The notes under the pieces were generated by a model. The model was given only the letters and a program-made list of their open reading frames with translations, had not been told where the DNA came from and did not search any database. DNA of 64,000 nucleotides, taken from Psychrobacter arcticus 273-4 (lineage in GTDB: Bacteria > Pseudomonadota > Gammaproteobacteria > Pseudomonadales > Moraxellaceae). The stretch covers positions 62,001 to 126,000 of the forward strand of contig NC_007204.1 of NCBI RefSeq assembly GCF_000012305.1, in the 5' to 3' direction. Shown piece after piece: positions 28,323 to 39,501 of the stretch; positions within the stretch are counted from its first letter, which is position 1, and every line of letters starts with the position of its first letter. The position numbers were made by a program, and so were the translations under genes.

Positions 28323-29435
28323 ATGAAAGCAACCCTCAAAAGCTTACGCGAGACAAAGGCGAATCCAGCAGTCAGTATTTTTGTCAAAACGCACCGCGAA
28401 CACCCTGCCAATGACAAAGACCCTATTGCCCTAAAAAACCAATTAAAAGTCGTCGAAGAACGTCTAACCAATGAGTATGACAAGCGTACAGCGACCACTA
28501 TCTTAGACAATATCCATGCTAAGACTAAAGAGCATAATCATAATCTTAATCTAGATACGTTAGCTATCTTTGCCAGTACTGACGACGTACAAGTGATTCG
28601 TATGCCCATTGATACCACTGAGCGCGTGGTCATCTCACATCGCTTTGCGACCCGTGATTTGGTGCGTGACATGGCAAGTGCTGTGCATTATTATACTTTG
28701 GTATTGACTCGTGATAAGGCGCGTTTAATTGAAGTCTCTAATGATCGCGTGATACGAGAATTCGATCTAGACGATACTGCCCAAAACAATATGGAAAATA
28801 TTCCATTCCCTATCGACAATAATGGACTTCATACGACAAGCGATGGTGGATCAGATCGCTCAGCAAATAATGACAGCAGCGCGTTAAAAGAGTTCTTTAA
28901 CCAAGTAGATAAGAGTGTTCAAGAACTGTGGGGCGAGCATAAAATGCCACTCGTTGTCGTTGGCGATACCAAAAATATTGGCTACTATAAAGATGTTTGT
29001 GACCGTCCGGATAATATCATCGCTACGGTATCAAATGCCACCAATCTAGAAGAGGGTAGTGCGCAGCATATTATCAACAGTGTACAAGAAGCAGTAGAAG
29101 GTTATCGTACCTCGCTACACCAAGCGGCACTGGGTGAGATTGATAAAGCGCGCGGGGCAAATAGACTACAGACTGATTTGCAAGAAGTCTATCGTAGTGC
29201 TTTTCAGGGCGTAGGCGATACTTTGTATGTCCGCCGTGGTTATATTCAACCGGCTAAAATTGATGAAAAAGCGCAAACGCTAAGTCTTGCTGATGATTCA
29301 GGCGCAGAAGGTATCACTGATGATGCCATTGGTGAAATCATTGAGCATGTCATTCATAATGGCGGCAAAGCGGTATTTATGCCACAAGATATTATGAGTG
29401 AAGACCAACCGATTGCTCTTGTCACCCGCTATTAA
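28323..29435 (+). CDS. Balon-like ribosome hibernation factor (bacterial eRF1/Pelota homologue)
   Basis: 370 residues from ATG 28323, which has AAGGAG 8 bases upstream; an in-frame upstream start is less likely. Three-domain eRF1/Pelota-like architecture by inspection. Domain 1 spans ~1-120 (MKATLKSLRETKANPAVSIF). The central domain (~122-265) opens HYYTLVLTRDKARLIEV and is broken by an acidic Ser/Asn/Gly linker (~165-187). The L7Ae-like C-domain (~270-370) contains LYVRRGYIQPAKID and ends ITDDAIGEIIEHVI...FMPQDI...IALVTRY. There is no GGQ tripeptide, so peptide release is not expected. Balon from cold-shocked P. urativorans binds the ribosomal A site with EF-Tu; assignment here is from recognised family pattern and genus. 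Confidence 0.78.
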   Translation: MKATLKSLRETKANPAVSIFVKTHREHPANDKDPIALKNQLKVVEERLTNEYDKRTATTILDNIHAKTKEHNHNLNLDTLAIFASTDDVQVIRMPIDTTERVVISHRFATRDLVRDMASAVHYYTLVLTRDKARLIEVSNDRVIREFDLDDTAQNNMENIPFPIDNNGLHTTSDGGSDRSANNDSSALKEFFNQVDKSVQELWGEHKMPLVVVGDTKNIGYYKDVCDRPDNIIATVSNATNLEEGSAQHIINSVQEAVEGYRTSLHQAALGEIDKARGANRLQTDLQEVYRSAFQGVGDTLYVRRGYIQPAKIDEKAQTLSLADDSGAEGITDDAIGEIIEHVIHNGGKAVFMPQDIMSEDQPIALVTRY

Positions 29436-29630
29436 TAGATGGCTTAGGCTCAGTAACGAATTAGCCATTGGTCATTGATAGCACATGGGTATAGTATGAG
29501 AGCATTGGTTCAATATGAGCCAATGCTCTTTTTATATGTATGGTTTTATAGTGCCTCGATTATATTTCAAACGATTATTTTTTATTTTAAGCCGGCCATA
29601 TTCAATACCTACTCTATAAATACTGAGTTT

Positions 29631-30404
29631 ATGACTAATACTATTATGACTAATACCACCTCTTTTCTACTCACAAGCTATAACATTCATAAAGGCATGT
29701 CGCCGATGAATCGCCAAGTCAAAGTTCAGGGTATTGCCCAAGCGCTTGATATTATTGGTTCCGACATACTCTGCCTACAAGAAGTACAAGGGCAAAACCT
29801 CAAGCGCAATATTCAGTATAATGAATACCCTGACCAGTCTCAGCACGAATGGTTTGGTGAATATTTGCAACTAGAAAACAGTTATGGCAAAAATTCAGAA
29901 TACGAAAACGGTCATCATGGCAATGCCGTATTGAGCCGATTTCCGCTTGATCCCAAGCATAACGTCAATATTACGGTTAATAAGCTTGAGCAGCGCGGGG
30001 TTTTACACTGTGAAGTGCAGCCGGTAGGTTGGAATGTGCCAGTGGTGGTTTTATGTGCCCATTTAAACCTATTTGAGCGCGATCGTATCAAGCAATATGA
30101 AGCGATTGTTAACTATGTCCGAGATGAGATTGCACCTGATCAGCCATTGATTTTGGCAGGAGATTTTAATGATTGGAAAAAAATGTCTTGTGATAAGCTG
30201 GCATCGAATTTGGGCATGACCGAAGCTTTTAAACATTGTCATGGCAAGCTGCTGCCAACATTTCCAGCGAAGTTACCTGTGCTAAGCTTAGATCGTATCT
30301 ATGTACGTAATCTGAGAATAAAAGACGCTTGGGTACATACGGGTAAACCGTGGTCAACCCTGTCTGATCATCTGCCTTTGAGTGCAGAATTGGCATTGCC
30401 TTAG
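29631..30404 (+). CDS. Endonuclease/exonuclease/phosphatase (EEP) family protein
   Basis: 257 residues from ATG 29631. The frame extends upstream to 29475 through hydrophobic, non-conserved codons, and ATG 29646 is also possible because no start has a strong ribosome site. EEP-fold motifs: LTSYNIHKGM (Asn of motif 1), DILCLQEVQG (catalytic Glu), NGHHGNAVLSRFP, LAGDFNDWKK (metal-binding Asp and Asn) and SDHLPLSAEL (terminal Asp-His pair). The family includes DNA-repair nucleases and phospholipid or nucleotide phosphohydrolases. Substrate cannot be inferred, though short members next to transporters are often phosphodiesterases. It lies ~200 bp after the Balon-like gene. Confidence 0.85.
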   Translation: MTNTIMTNTTSFLLTSYNIHKGMSPMNRQVKVQGIAQALDIIGSDILCLQEVQGQNLKRNIQYNEYPDQSQHEWFGEYLQLENSYGKNSEYENGHHGNAVLSRFPLDPKHNVNITVNKLEQRGVLHCEVQPVGWNVPVVVLCAHLNLFERDRIKQYEAIVNYVRDEIAPDQPLILAGDFNDWKKMSCDKLASNLGMTEAFKHCHGKLLPTFPAKLPVLSLDRIYVRNLRIKDAWVHTGKPWSTLSDHLPLSAELALP

Positions 30405-30463
30405 AGTAAAAAACCAATAATGGAATAAATAACGCTAAACAGTAAAATAAAAAAGGATGATAA

Positions 30464-31462
30464 ATGATGTCTGATAAACAAATCCCAAAGACCCAGCATG
30501 CGGTACTCATATGTGAGTTTGGTGCACCTGAAGTCATGACGTACCAAGATGATGTCGCCGTACCTGAATTGACAGATGATCAAGTGCTGGTAAAAATTGC
30601 TTACGCAGGTATCAATCCTGTCGATTATAAAACCCGTCAAGGTAAAGGTTGGGGCGCTGCCAATATCAAAAAAGATAAGTTTGATCATAATCAGCCCGCG
30701 ATTTTAGGTTTTGATATGTCAGGCACAGTGGTCAAAAGCCGTAGCACAGATTTTGTGGTTGGTGATAAAGTGGCGGCATTAACCTTTAACGGTGGATGCT
30801 ATGCTGAATATGTCGCTGTCGATGCCAAAATGCTGGCACGTGTACCTAAAACTGTTACCTTAGAGCAGGCAGGCGCACTGCCTTGTATTGGACAAACAGC
30901 GCTACAATTTGTTGAGTTTGCCGACATAAAAGAGGGCGAGCATGTAGTGATGAACGCCCCAGCAGGCGGTGTTGGTCATTTATTGATACAGCTTTTGATA
31001 GATAAAGTTGCCAAAAACAATGTTAAAGTCACGCTTATTTGTTCAGCAGAAAAGTATGAAAAACTGGATAGCTTGATAGACACCAGCCAGCTTGCAGGCT
31101 GGATTGATTACACCAAGGACGAAACGTTCCCTGAGCTGCAAGCTGATGTGCTACTGGATTTGGTCGGTGATGAAGCTGGTGTACGAGCGCTGAACGTTGT
31201 GAAAGATTCTGGGCGTGTGTATGTGCTACCAACGATTTGGGTAGATAAGCTTAAAGAGGCAGGCAGTCAAAAAAATCTAAGCGTTGAGGGCTATGCGGCT
31301 CAGCGTAATGGCGAAGACATGGCGCGTGTTTTACAGCTTGTGGCAGATGGTCAGCTGACTTTACGTTTGCAAAAGACCTATCCATTAGCAGAAGTGATTG
31401 CTGCCCATCATGAGCTGCAAAAAGGCGATGCTTTTGGTAAATTGGTGTTAAAAGTCAGCTGA
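30464..31462 (+). CDS. NADPH-dependent quinone oxidoreductase-type protein (zinc-free MDR)
   Basis: 332 residues of the medium-chain dehydrogenase/reductase superfamily. The GroES-like N-domain has AYAGINPVDYKTRQGKGW and ILGFDMSGTVVKSR. The Rossmann domain has APAGGVGHLLIQLL as its nucleotide-binding turn. Zinc-ligand motifs of alcohol dehydrogenases are absent, which places it with quinone reductases and related enone reductases. AAGGA precedes the start; a second ATG follows immediately. The gene starts 60 bp after the EEP gene, so the two may be co-transcribed. Substrate unknown. Confidence 0.88.
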   Translation: MMSDKQIPKTQHAVLICEFGAPEVMTYQDDVAVPELTDDQVLVKIAYAGINPVDYKTRQGKGWGAANIKKDKFDHNQPAILGFDMSGTVVKSRSTDFVVGDKVAALTFNGGCYAEYVAVDAKMLARVPKTVTLEQAGALPCIGQTALQFVEFADIKEGEHVVMNAPAGGVGHLLIQLLIDKVAKNNVKVTLICSAEKYEKLDSLIDTSQLAGWIDYTKDETFPELQADVLLDLVGDEAGVRALNVVKDSGRVYVLPTIWVDKLKEAGSQKNLSVEGYAAQRNGEDMARVLQLVADGQLTLRLQKTYPLAEVIAAHHELQKGDAFGKLVLKVS

Positions 31463-31497
31463 GTCAAATTTAATTCATTGCTAGGTTTAGTTAATAG

Positions 31498-32115
31498 CTA
31501 GCTTTGATTATTGGAATATATCTGGCGAAAGGTTAGGCTAATACGTCCTGTAGCTACCGTTTTAGTTTTGGTAATGCTATGCTTCCAAAAGCTCTGAGTA
31601 TCACCGTGCATGACAATGAGCTGACCTGACTCAAGATAGAGCTCGACTTTATCTTGAGTTTTTTTATGCTTAAAGACAAATTTCCGTGTAGCACCGAGCG
31701 ATAACGAAGCAATAACCGGCTGCTCACCGAGCTCTTTTTCATCATCGTCATGATAGCCCATGCCGTCATCGCCAGAAGGATAATAGTTGAGTAAGCACGA
31801 ATTGAAATTAGCATCAATTCCAAGCGCTGATAACTGCTGCTCAACATGTTGTTTCACATGAAACATAGTATCCGTCCATGGTATCGTTTGACGCCTATGA
31901 CCAGAGTACTGATAGTCAATATTGCTATCACCCATCCAAACGATTTGACGCGTCGTAATATGCGTCTTACCAAATAAAGTGACGATATCCGCTTGCCAAG
32001 GTAGCTCGGTCACTAGGTTATAAAATAAGGAGCTGGGATAATCAATAACAATCCCTAAGTTATTTACCTGTCCGTCATAAGGCAATAGATTGATGCGATT
32101 TATGAATGCTTCCAT
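31498..32115 (-). CDS. alkB: AlkB-like 2-oxoglutarate/Fe(II) dioxygenase
   Basis: 205 residues. The jelly-roll core shows MGYHDDDEKELGEQPVIASLSLG, with the Fe ligands His and Asp, and the distal HSITKTKTVATGRISLTFR with the third His and the 2-oxoglutarate Arg. The length and the LNYYPSGDDGMGYH pattern fit the AlkB family in Proteobacteria that resembles human ALKBH2/3. Such enzymes repair N1-methyladenine and N3-methylcytosine by oxidative demethylation. It lies 49 bp upstream of the ABC exporter's 3' end on the same strand and converges with the oxidoreductase gene. Confidence 0.9.
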   Translation of the reverse strand: MEAFINRINLLPYDGQVNNLGIVIDYPSSLFYNLVTELPWQADIVTLFGKTHITTRQIVWMGDSNIDYQYSGHRRQTIPWTDTMFHVKQHVEQQLSALGIDANFNSCLLNYYPSGDDGMGYHDDDEKELGEQPVIASLSLGATRKFVFKHKKTQDKVELYLESGQLIVMHGDTQSFWKHSITKTKTVATGRISLTFRQIYSNNQS

Positions 32116-32164
32116 ACAATAAACACGTCCCTGTGAAAGGTTATTGTTAATAAAGCGCTTTTAA

Positions 32165-34078
32165 TTAACTGTCTTCACCTAAGAAGCCACCGCTTTGACG
32201 ATGCCACAAGCGTGCATAGACGCCATGTAGATTCAATAGCTCGTCATGACTGCCTTGCTCAATGATTTGACCTTTATCCATCACCACCAGTCTATCAAGA
32301 GCAGCAATGGTTGATAAGCGATGGGCGATAGCAATAACCGTCTTGCCAGTCATAATATCGTTTAAGCTTTCAGTAATTGCAAATTCAATCTCAGAGTCAA
32401 GAGCGCTGGTGGCTTCATCTAATAATAAAATCGGCGCGTTTTTTAGCATAACACGAGAGATGGCAATACGCTGACGTTGACCACCAGAAAGTTTGACGCC
32501 GCGTTCACCAACTTGGGTATCAAGTCCAGTATTGCCTTTATCATCATATAAGTCTTTGATAAAGTCCCATGCTTGGGCTTGTTTTGCCGCGATGACAATC
32601 TCCTCATCAGTGGCATCCGGACGACCATAAGCGATGTTTTCGCGCACGGTACGATGTAATAAAGAGGTATCCTGGGTGACCATACCGATTTGCTGACGTA
32701 ATGATTCTTGGGTAACTTCATCAATCGCTTGCCCATCAATAAAAATCTTACCGCCATCGACATCAAAAAAGCGCAGTAGCAGATTGACCAAAGTGGATTT
32801 ACCGGCACCTGAGCGCCCAACCAGACCGATTTTTTCGCCCGGTTTGATGTCTAGATAAAAGTTGTCAAGCAGCTTTATGGTAGAGATACTGGCGTTATTG
32901 ATGCAATAGCCATTGATATCATTGCTATTGCTAGCCTCGTTATCATCATTATTTTCATAACTAAAATTAACATTGTCGAAGACAATACGTCCATTAGTGA
33001 CATCTAACGCAGGTGCATTTGGCTTATCAGTAATCATTTGCGGTGCAGATAAAGTATGCATGCCATCTTGTACCGTACCGATACTTTCAAACAAACTTGC
33101 TGTCTCCCACATTATCCAGCGCGTTAAACCATTTAAGCGTAGTGCCATGGCGGTTGCAGCGGCAATAGCACCGACACCAATCGCGTCTTGTTGCCATAAA
33201 TACAAGCCAATACCAGCAGTACTACTGACCAAAACAACACTAATCAAATGCGTTGAAAATTCAAGATAGCTGACCCAGCGCATCTGTGCATGGACGGTAC
33301 CCAAAAACTGCCCCATAGCGTTTTTGGCGTAACTGAGCTCACGGCGCGAGTGGCTGAACAGCTTGACGGTCATAATATTGGCGTAAGCATCAGTGATGCG
33401 CCCCGTCATCAAGGCGCGAGCATCCGCTTGTACGATAGCTGTCTGTTTGAGCTTAGGAATAAAAAACCACATTGCGAGACAAACCAGTACAAACCACGCG
33501 ATAAAGGGTATTAATAATAGACTATCAAGATTAAAGAGAATAATGCCTGAGGTGATAAAATAGACTGCGACATACATAAACATGTCGGTAACTGTCATAA
33601 CGGTATCACGTACTGCCAATGCCGTTTGCATTACCTTTGCTGAGACACGACCAGAAAACTCATCTTGATAAAACTGCATCGATTGTCCAAGCATGCGCTG
33701 ATGAAAACGCCAGCGCATCTGCATAGGGAATACCCCTTGCAAGGTCTGAAAATGGATAAACGATGACAAGGCAATCCATAATGGGCTGACGATCATCACC
33801 GCCAGCATGAGTAGCAGCATGTCGCCTTTTTCTAGCCACAGATTTTCCGGCGTATAAACCCCAAGCCAATCGACGATATTACCAATCCAAGCAAAGAGCA
33901 TGGCTTCGTAAATACCAATACCCGCTGACAAAATCATAAACAGCAGTAGCCAGCCGCGTAGACCGTTAGTACATGCCCACAAAAATTTCAGCATACCATC
34001 ACGAGGTGAGGGTAGCGGCATCGGTGTTTCAGGGAAGGCAGGTAGGCGATTTTCAAAAAAGTGAAATAGAGTGTTCAT
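32165..34078 (-). CDS. ABC exporter, fused membrane and ATPase domains
   Basis: 637 residues from ATG 34078; a frame from 34129 uses a TTG. Six membrane helices occupy about residues 35-310 (first near GWLLLFMILSAGIGIYEAML). The nucleotide-binding domain has Walker A GLVGRSGAGKSTLVNLLL, signature LSGGQRQRIAISR, Walker B ILLLDEATSALD and H-loop IAHRLSTI. This is the MsbA/multidrug type half transporter that works as a homodimer. An Asn/Asp/Ser-rich loop of about 25 residues (NNDDNEASNSNDIN) sits at the start of the ATPase domain. Substrate unknown. No strong ribosome site. Confidence 0.92.
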   Translation of the reverse strand: MNTLFHFFENRLPAFPETPMPLPSPRDGMLKFLWACTNGLRGWLLLFMILSAGIGIYEAMLFAWIGNIVDWLGVYTPENLWLEKGDMLLLMLAVMIVSPLWIALSSFIHFQTLQGVFPMQMRWRFHQRMLGQSMQFYQDEFSGRVSAKVMQTALAVRDTVMTVTDMFMYVAVYFITSGIILFNLDSLLLIPFIAWFVLVCLAMWFFIPKLKQTAIVQADARALMTGRITDAYANIMTVKLFSHSRRELSYAKNAMGQFLGTVHAQMRWVSYLEFSTHLISVVLVSSTAGIGLYLWQQDAIGVGAIAAATAMALRLNGLTRWIMWETASLFESIGTVQDGMHTLSAPQMITDKPNAPALDVTNGRIVFDNVNFSYENNDDNEASNSNDINGYCINNASISTIKLLDNFYLDIKPGEKIGLVGRSGAGKSTLVNLLLRFFDVDGGKIFIDGQAIDEVTQESLRQQIGMVTQDTSLLHRTVRENIAYGRPDATDEEIVIAAKQAQAWDFIKDLYDDKGNTGLDTQVGERGVKLSGGQRQRIAISRVMLKNAPILLLDEATSALDSEIEFAITESLNDIMTGKTVIAIAHRLSTIAALDRLVVMDKGQIIEQGSHDELLNLHGVYARLWHRQSGGFLGEDS

Positions 34079-34360
34079 AGGCAATAGCAATACGTCAAGA
34101 TAAGCGTGAGTAGACACCGTCTTGAGCAATTATATAAGTGAGTAAGTAGTGTGCTATTTTAGCAAATCTTAACCACCACGCTTACAGACTAATTGTAATT
34201 TGAACGCAGCAGACACTAATTCCGATATCTTATGACTCATAAAGATAAATGGCTTGCTGCATACGACCTATATTGTTACATTCTATGATTTTCTTTGATT
34301 TTAAGATCAACACTGATATAGAGATATCCTCAACATGATGGATGATTAAGGAAAAAAGTT

Positions 34361-35209
34361 ATGATGTATTTAACGATAGCGGTGCTATGTAGCGTTGCTG
34401 TCTCTGTGCTACTCAAAGTATTGCGCCAACGTGATATCGATATCCGTCAAACCATCGTTGCTGGTTATCCAGTCGCCTTTTTGCTGACGTGGTTGTTATT
34501 GAAGCCGGATATTAGTGGCATGAGCGCCCTTGGCGGAGCGTGGGCTATTATTATCGCCCTTGGTGTGCTGTTGCCAGCGGTGTTTATCATTCTTGGGCGC
34601 GCGATTGAGGCGGTCGGTATGGTAGCCACCGATGCCGCTCAGCGTTTATCGTTAATTATTCCTATTGTCTCGGCATTTCTCTTATTTGGAGAAGTATTGA
34701 CAGGCACACGTGTTTTCGGCTTATTGCTTGGATTTTTGGCACTTGGGGCGCTGATTTACCATCCGCATCAGGGTCAGATTAGCAAACAAGCCAAACATAC
34801 ACCGCTATGGTTGTTTGGCGTCTGGGCAGGCTATGGCATTATTGATATTTTATTCAAACAAGTCGCTAAGCAAGGTGCTGCCTTTCCGCTGACACTATTT
34901 GTCAGTTTTGGCTTAGCGGCTTTATTGCTGCTTATTTATCTGTTGATCAACCGCGTCCGCTGGCAGGGTAATGCCCTTGCGGCAGGAATCTTACTAGGTG
35001 CACTAAATATGGGCAATATTTATGCTTATATCCGTGCCCATCAAGTATTGTCCGAATCGCCAAGTATTGTTTTTACCGCTATGAACGTTGGCGTAATTGC
35101 TGTTGCTACTCTTATTGGTATTGGGGTATTTAAAGAATCGCTCAACCGTATGAATATCGTAGGTTTATTATTGGCGATTTGCTGTGTGGCAGTCTTGTTT
35201 TTGGCTTAA
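34361..35209 (+). CDS. DMT-superfamily (EamA-like) permease
   Basis: 282 residues, almost entirely hydrophobic, with about ten membrane helices in two five-helix halves joined near residue 145 (IYHPHQGQISKQAKHTP). The layout is that of EamA/DMT metabolite exporters. Each half ends with a motif of the family (RVFGLLLGFLALGALI and NRMNIVGLLLAICCVAVLFL). The start has AAGGAAAA upstream and a second ATG follows. Substrate unknown. Monocistronic, about 280 bp from the divergent ABC exporter. Confidence 0.85.
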   Translation: MMYLTIAVLCSVAVSVLLKVLRQRDIDIRQTIVAGYPVAFLLTWLLLKPDISGMSALGGAWAIIIALGVLLPAVFIILGRAIEAVGMVATDAAQRLSLIIPIVSAFLLFGEVLTGTRVFGLLLGFLALGALIYHPHQGQISKQAKHTPLWLFGVWAGYGIIDILFKQVAKQGAAFPLTLFVSFGLAALLLLIYLLINRVRWQGNALAAGILLGALNMGNIYAYIRAHQVLSESPSIVFTAMNVGVIAVATLIGIGVFKESLNRMNIVGLLLAICCVAVLFLA

Positions 35210-35382
35210 ATGCTTTTGGTTTAATAGGGGCATGGCGCCAATTTTATAGGTGCTTTTGCTGTTCAGATATAGGCACATATAGCATCCTATGGTAAGGTTA
35301 TCTACGAACGGTTAGATCAATATCAGCTAAAGATCTCATTTGTGACACTTGATCTTAATAAATAAAACAGGATGCTCTTTCC

Positions 35383-36273
35383 ATGGAATACCAAAAGCAA
35401 TTACAACGTATCAAAAATGGTTCAGGATTTATCGCCGCCCTTGACCAAAGTGGTGGCAGTACGCCAAAAGCGTTAGAGAACTACGGGGTTATGGGCGATG
35501 CCTATGACAATGACGAAGCCATGTTTGACCAAGTGCATGAGATGCGAGTGCGTATCATGACGTGCGACTGCTTTGATAATGAGCGTGTGCTTGGTGCGAT
35601 TTTGTTCGAAGATACCATGGAACGAGCAGTCAATGGTAAGCCAACGGGCAACTATTTATGGGAAGACAAGCAAATCGTCCCATTTTTAAAGGTCGATAAA
35701 GGCTTAGCAGAACGTATGAATGGCGTGCAAGTCATGCGTCCGATACCTAATTTAGACTTATTATTGGATAAGGCAAAAACCTATTCAGTATTTGGCACTA
35801 AAATGCGCTCTGTGATTTACGAGCCAAATGTCGATGGCATTGAGCTGGTCGTCCAGCAGCAGTTTGATGTGGCAAAGCAAATCCTATCAAAGGGTTTGAT
35901 GCCTATCGTTGAGCCAGAAGTGGATATCAATAGCGCGCAAAAGCATGACTGTGAGCTGATGCTTAAAGCCAGTATCTTGCGTCATCTTGAGCGCTTAAAC
36001 GATGAGCAACAAGTGATACTTAAGCTGACTTTGCCTGAAGAAGCAGGATTTTATCAAGAACTGATGGACCATCCAAAAGTGCTTAAAGTGGTCGCATTAT
36101 CAGGTGGCTATAGCCGCACAGATGCCTGCGCGAAACTTAAGCAAAACCCAGGTATGATTGCGAGCTTCTCGCGTGCCTTTACCGAAGGCTTAAGCAAACA
36201 GCAAAGCGATCAAAAATTTGCCGATACCATTAATACTTCGATTGATGAGATTTATCAGGCGTCTAAAGTTTAA
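35383..36273 (+). CDS. fda: Class I fructose-bisphosphate aldolase
   Basis: 296 residues, the bacterial single-domain class I type. Starts with GSGFIAALDQSGGSTPKALE. The Schiff-base region is in VILKLTLPEEAGFYQEL near residue 215, with PIVEPEVDI and VVALSGGYSRTDAC following. The enzyme splits fructose 1,6-bisphosphate into the triose phosphates used by TpiA and runs in reverse in gluconeogenesis. AGGA lies 10 bases before the ATG. A bidirectional terminator at 36313-36354 ends it. Confidence 0.94.
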   Translation: MEYQKQLQRIKNGSGFIAALDQSGGSTPKALENYGVMGDAYDNDEAMFDQVHEMRVRIMTCDCFDNERVLGAILFEDTMERAVNGKPTGNYLWEDKQIVPFLKVDKGLAERMNGVQVMRPIPNLDLLLDKAKTYSVFGTKMRSVIYEPNVDGIELVVQQQFDVAKQILSKGLMPIVEPEVDINSAQKHDCELMLKASILRHLERLNDEQQVILKLTLPEEAGFYQELMDHPKVLKVVALSGGYSRTDACAKLKQNPGMIASFSRAFTEGLSKQQSDQKFADTINTSIDEIYQASKV

Positions 36274-36312
36274 CGTCTAGATTTTGATCTTAAAGTTTAG
36301 ATTGTAACGCAT

Positions 36313-36354
36313 AAAAACACCCCATAAGTTGTGTCCAACTTATGGGGTATTTTT
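36313..36354. terminator. Bidirectional terminator between fda and thiC
   Basis: Perfect 12-bp stem ACCCCATAAGTT/AACTTATGGGGT with a 6-nt loop, AAAAAC on one side and ATTTTT on the other. Serves fda on plus and thiC on minus. Confidence 0.9.
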
Positions 36355-36384
36355 ATGGTTAATTTAGATATTAATTTTACTGCT

Positions 36385-38493
<2,109 letters not shown>

Positions 38494-38663
38494 TCAACAC
38501 CGCCAGTAGCTGCGGGGCAAGCCTATCCCATACCGATAAATTCAATCACAATATAATGCTGTTATCAAAATAAATCCTGATAAGTCATCTATAAAAGATT
38601 GGTGGGCATCATTTTATTTATTGGCATACAGCAATATACAGCGCTGCTAGATACTGACAATAA

Positions 38664-38690
38664 TAAAAAGGCATTTTTGCGCGCCCTTTA
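38664..38690 (-). terminator. Candidate expression-platform terminator of the thiC riboswitch
   Basis: On the minus strand AAAGGgC pairs with GCCTTT, one G bulged, across a 10-nt loop and is followed by TTATT. It is 22 nt after the riboswitch aptamer. The stem is short, so this is a tentative terminator. Confidence 0.4.
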
Positions 38691-38712
38691 TACAGATATA
38701 ACATAAGCTTAA

Positions 38713-38817
38713 GACTTCCCTGCGTCGGTACTAACCGCATCAGGTTCGGCGGGTGGTTTCTCAGCGACCATATGTTAACTGCATGTTAAGCAGTCAATAT
38801 ATATCGCACCCCGAGTC
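38713..38817 (-). promoter_or_regulatory. TPP (THI-box) riboswitch upstream of thiC
   Basis: On the minus strand the 5' part ACTCGGGGTGCG is followed by a variable hairpin (TGACTGCTTAACATGCAGTTAACA). Then come CGCTGAGAAACCACCC, CCGAACCTGATGCGG, TTAGTACCGACGC and AGGGAAGTC, the conserved blocks of the THI element in the right order. The optional P3 extension is short. About 250 nt separate it from the thiC ATG, so control at the ribosome site would need long-range pairing; a transcriptional switch is more likely. Confidence 0.95.
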
Positions 38818-38902
38818 TGTCAGTGTTGTGAATCTTCTTAATACTATCAAACTTCGACGACAAGTCCTAGTCATTTACCTGTTTGTTAGTATCGTTTCAA
38901 TA

Positions 38903-39193
38903 TTAGCTTTCTGGTGTCCAGCCCTGAGCACGCTCATAATCTTCATTATCTAAAAACTTGTCACGCTGCTCGGTCAAAAACTGCTTCGCTTTCGGATCTA
39001 GCATACTGAGATGGTTTTCGTTAATTAGCATGGTTTGCTGCTCAAGCCACTCTTTCCAAGCCTTTTCAGACACAGTTTCTTGTAGTTCTTGACCCTTTTT
39101 ATTCGGAAAAGGAGGATGCGGCATCTTTGGTAAGTCTTGCTGATATTTACGGCAAAATACGGTATTGGCTTGTGGGTTAAAGGTTGCGGTCAT
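38903..39193 (-). CDS. yggX: Fe(2+)-trafficking protein YggX
   Basis: 96 residues. Family pattern [20 protein letters not shown] with the single conserved Cys near residue 14, then [23 protein letters not shown] and [10 protein letters not shown]. YggX helps protect iron-sulfur proteins from oxidants. I start at ATG 39193, with AGGAG 6-7 bases upstream. The frame is open a further 49 codons upstream through the whole of repeat copy F to a GTG, but that extension is unlike YggX. The repeat ends 17 bp before the start codon. Confidence 0.95.
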   Translation of the reverse strand: MTATFNPQANTVFCRKYQQDLPKMPHPPFPNKKGQELQETVSEKAWKEWLEQQTMLINENHLSMLDPKAKQFLTEQRDKFLDNEDYERAQGWTPES

Positions 39194-39210
39194 GAGTAAC
39201 TCCTGATTTA

Positions 39211-39348
39211 TATAGTTGAAATACTTTAAAGTCGCTACCGTATTGCTGGTGTAAATTTTTTGCAGCCTCTGTCTGCGTAGGCACAGCAAGCAAGAAAAAT
39301 TTGCACCAGCAGTACGTGTTGTATCGATATTACTTTTCACCGACTCTA
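39211..39348 (-). repeat. MITE-like 138-bp palindromic repeat, copy F
   Basis: Full copy, minus orientation; the far end reads CCGACTCTA instead of CCGACTATA. It lies 17 bp upstream of the yggX start codon, and argH lies on its other side. Confidence 0.93.
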
Positions 39349-39409
39349 GTGGTTTTTTAATGATTTTAAGAAGAGATAGGATTGCCTAATACTGTACCTG
39401 ATTCTGCTC

Positions 39410-39436
39410 AAAAAAACACCCGCAACGAAGGCGGGT
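39410..39436 (-). terminator. Terminator after argH
   Basis: On the minus strand ACCCGC-cttcgtt-GCGGGT followed by G and seven T residues, 66 bp after the argH stop. Its position between argH and repeat copy F ends argH before yggX. Confidence 0.8.
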
Positions 39437-39501
39437 ATTTTATGGTAAAAATATGACATTAATGAGCTACCTAGATTAACCCGGCAGTTAGACAAAAATG
39501 T

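Noticed and set aside
29475-29630. 52-codon N-terminal extension of the EEP-family protein
   Set aside because: It would add a hydrophobic stretch and no conserved residues; the family core begins with LTSYNIHKGM. I took ATG 29631 instead.
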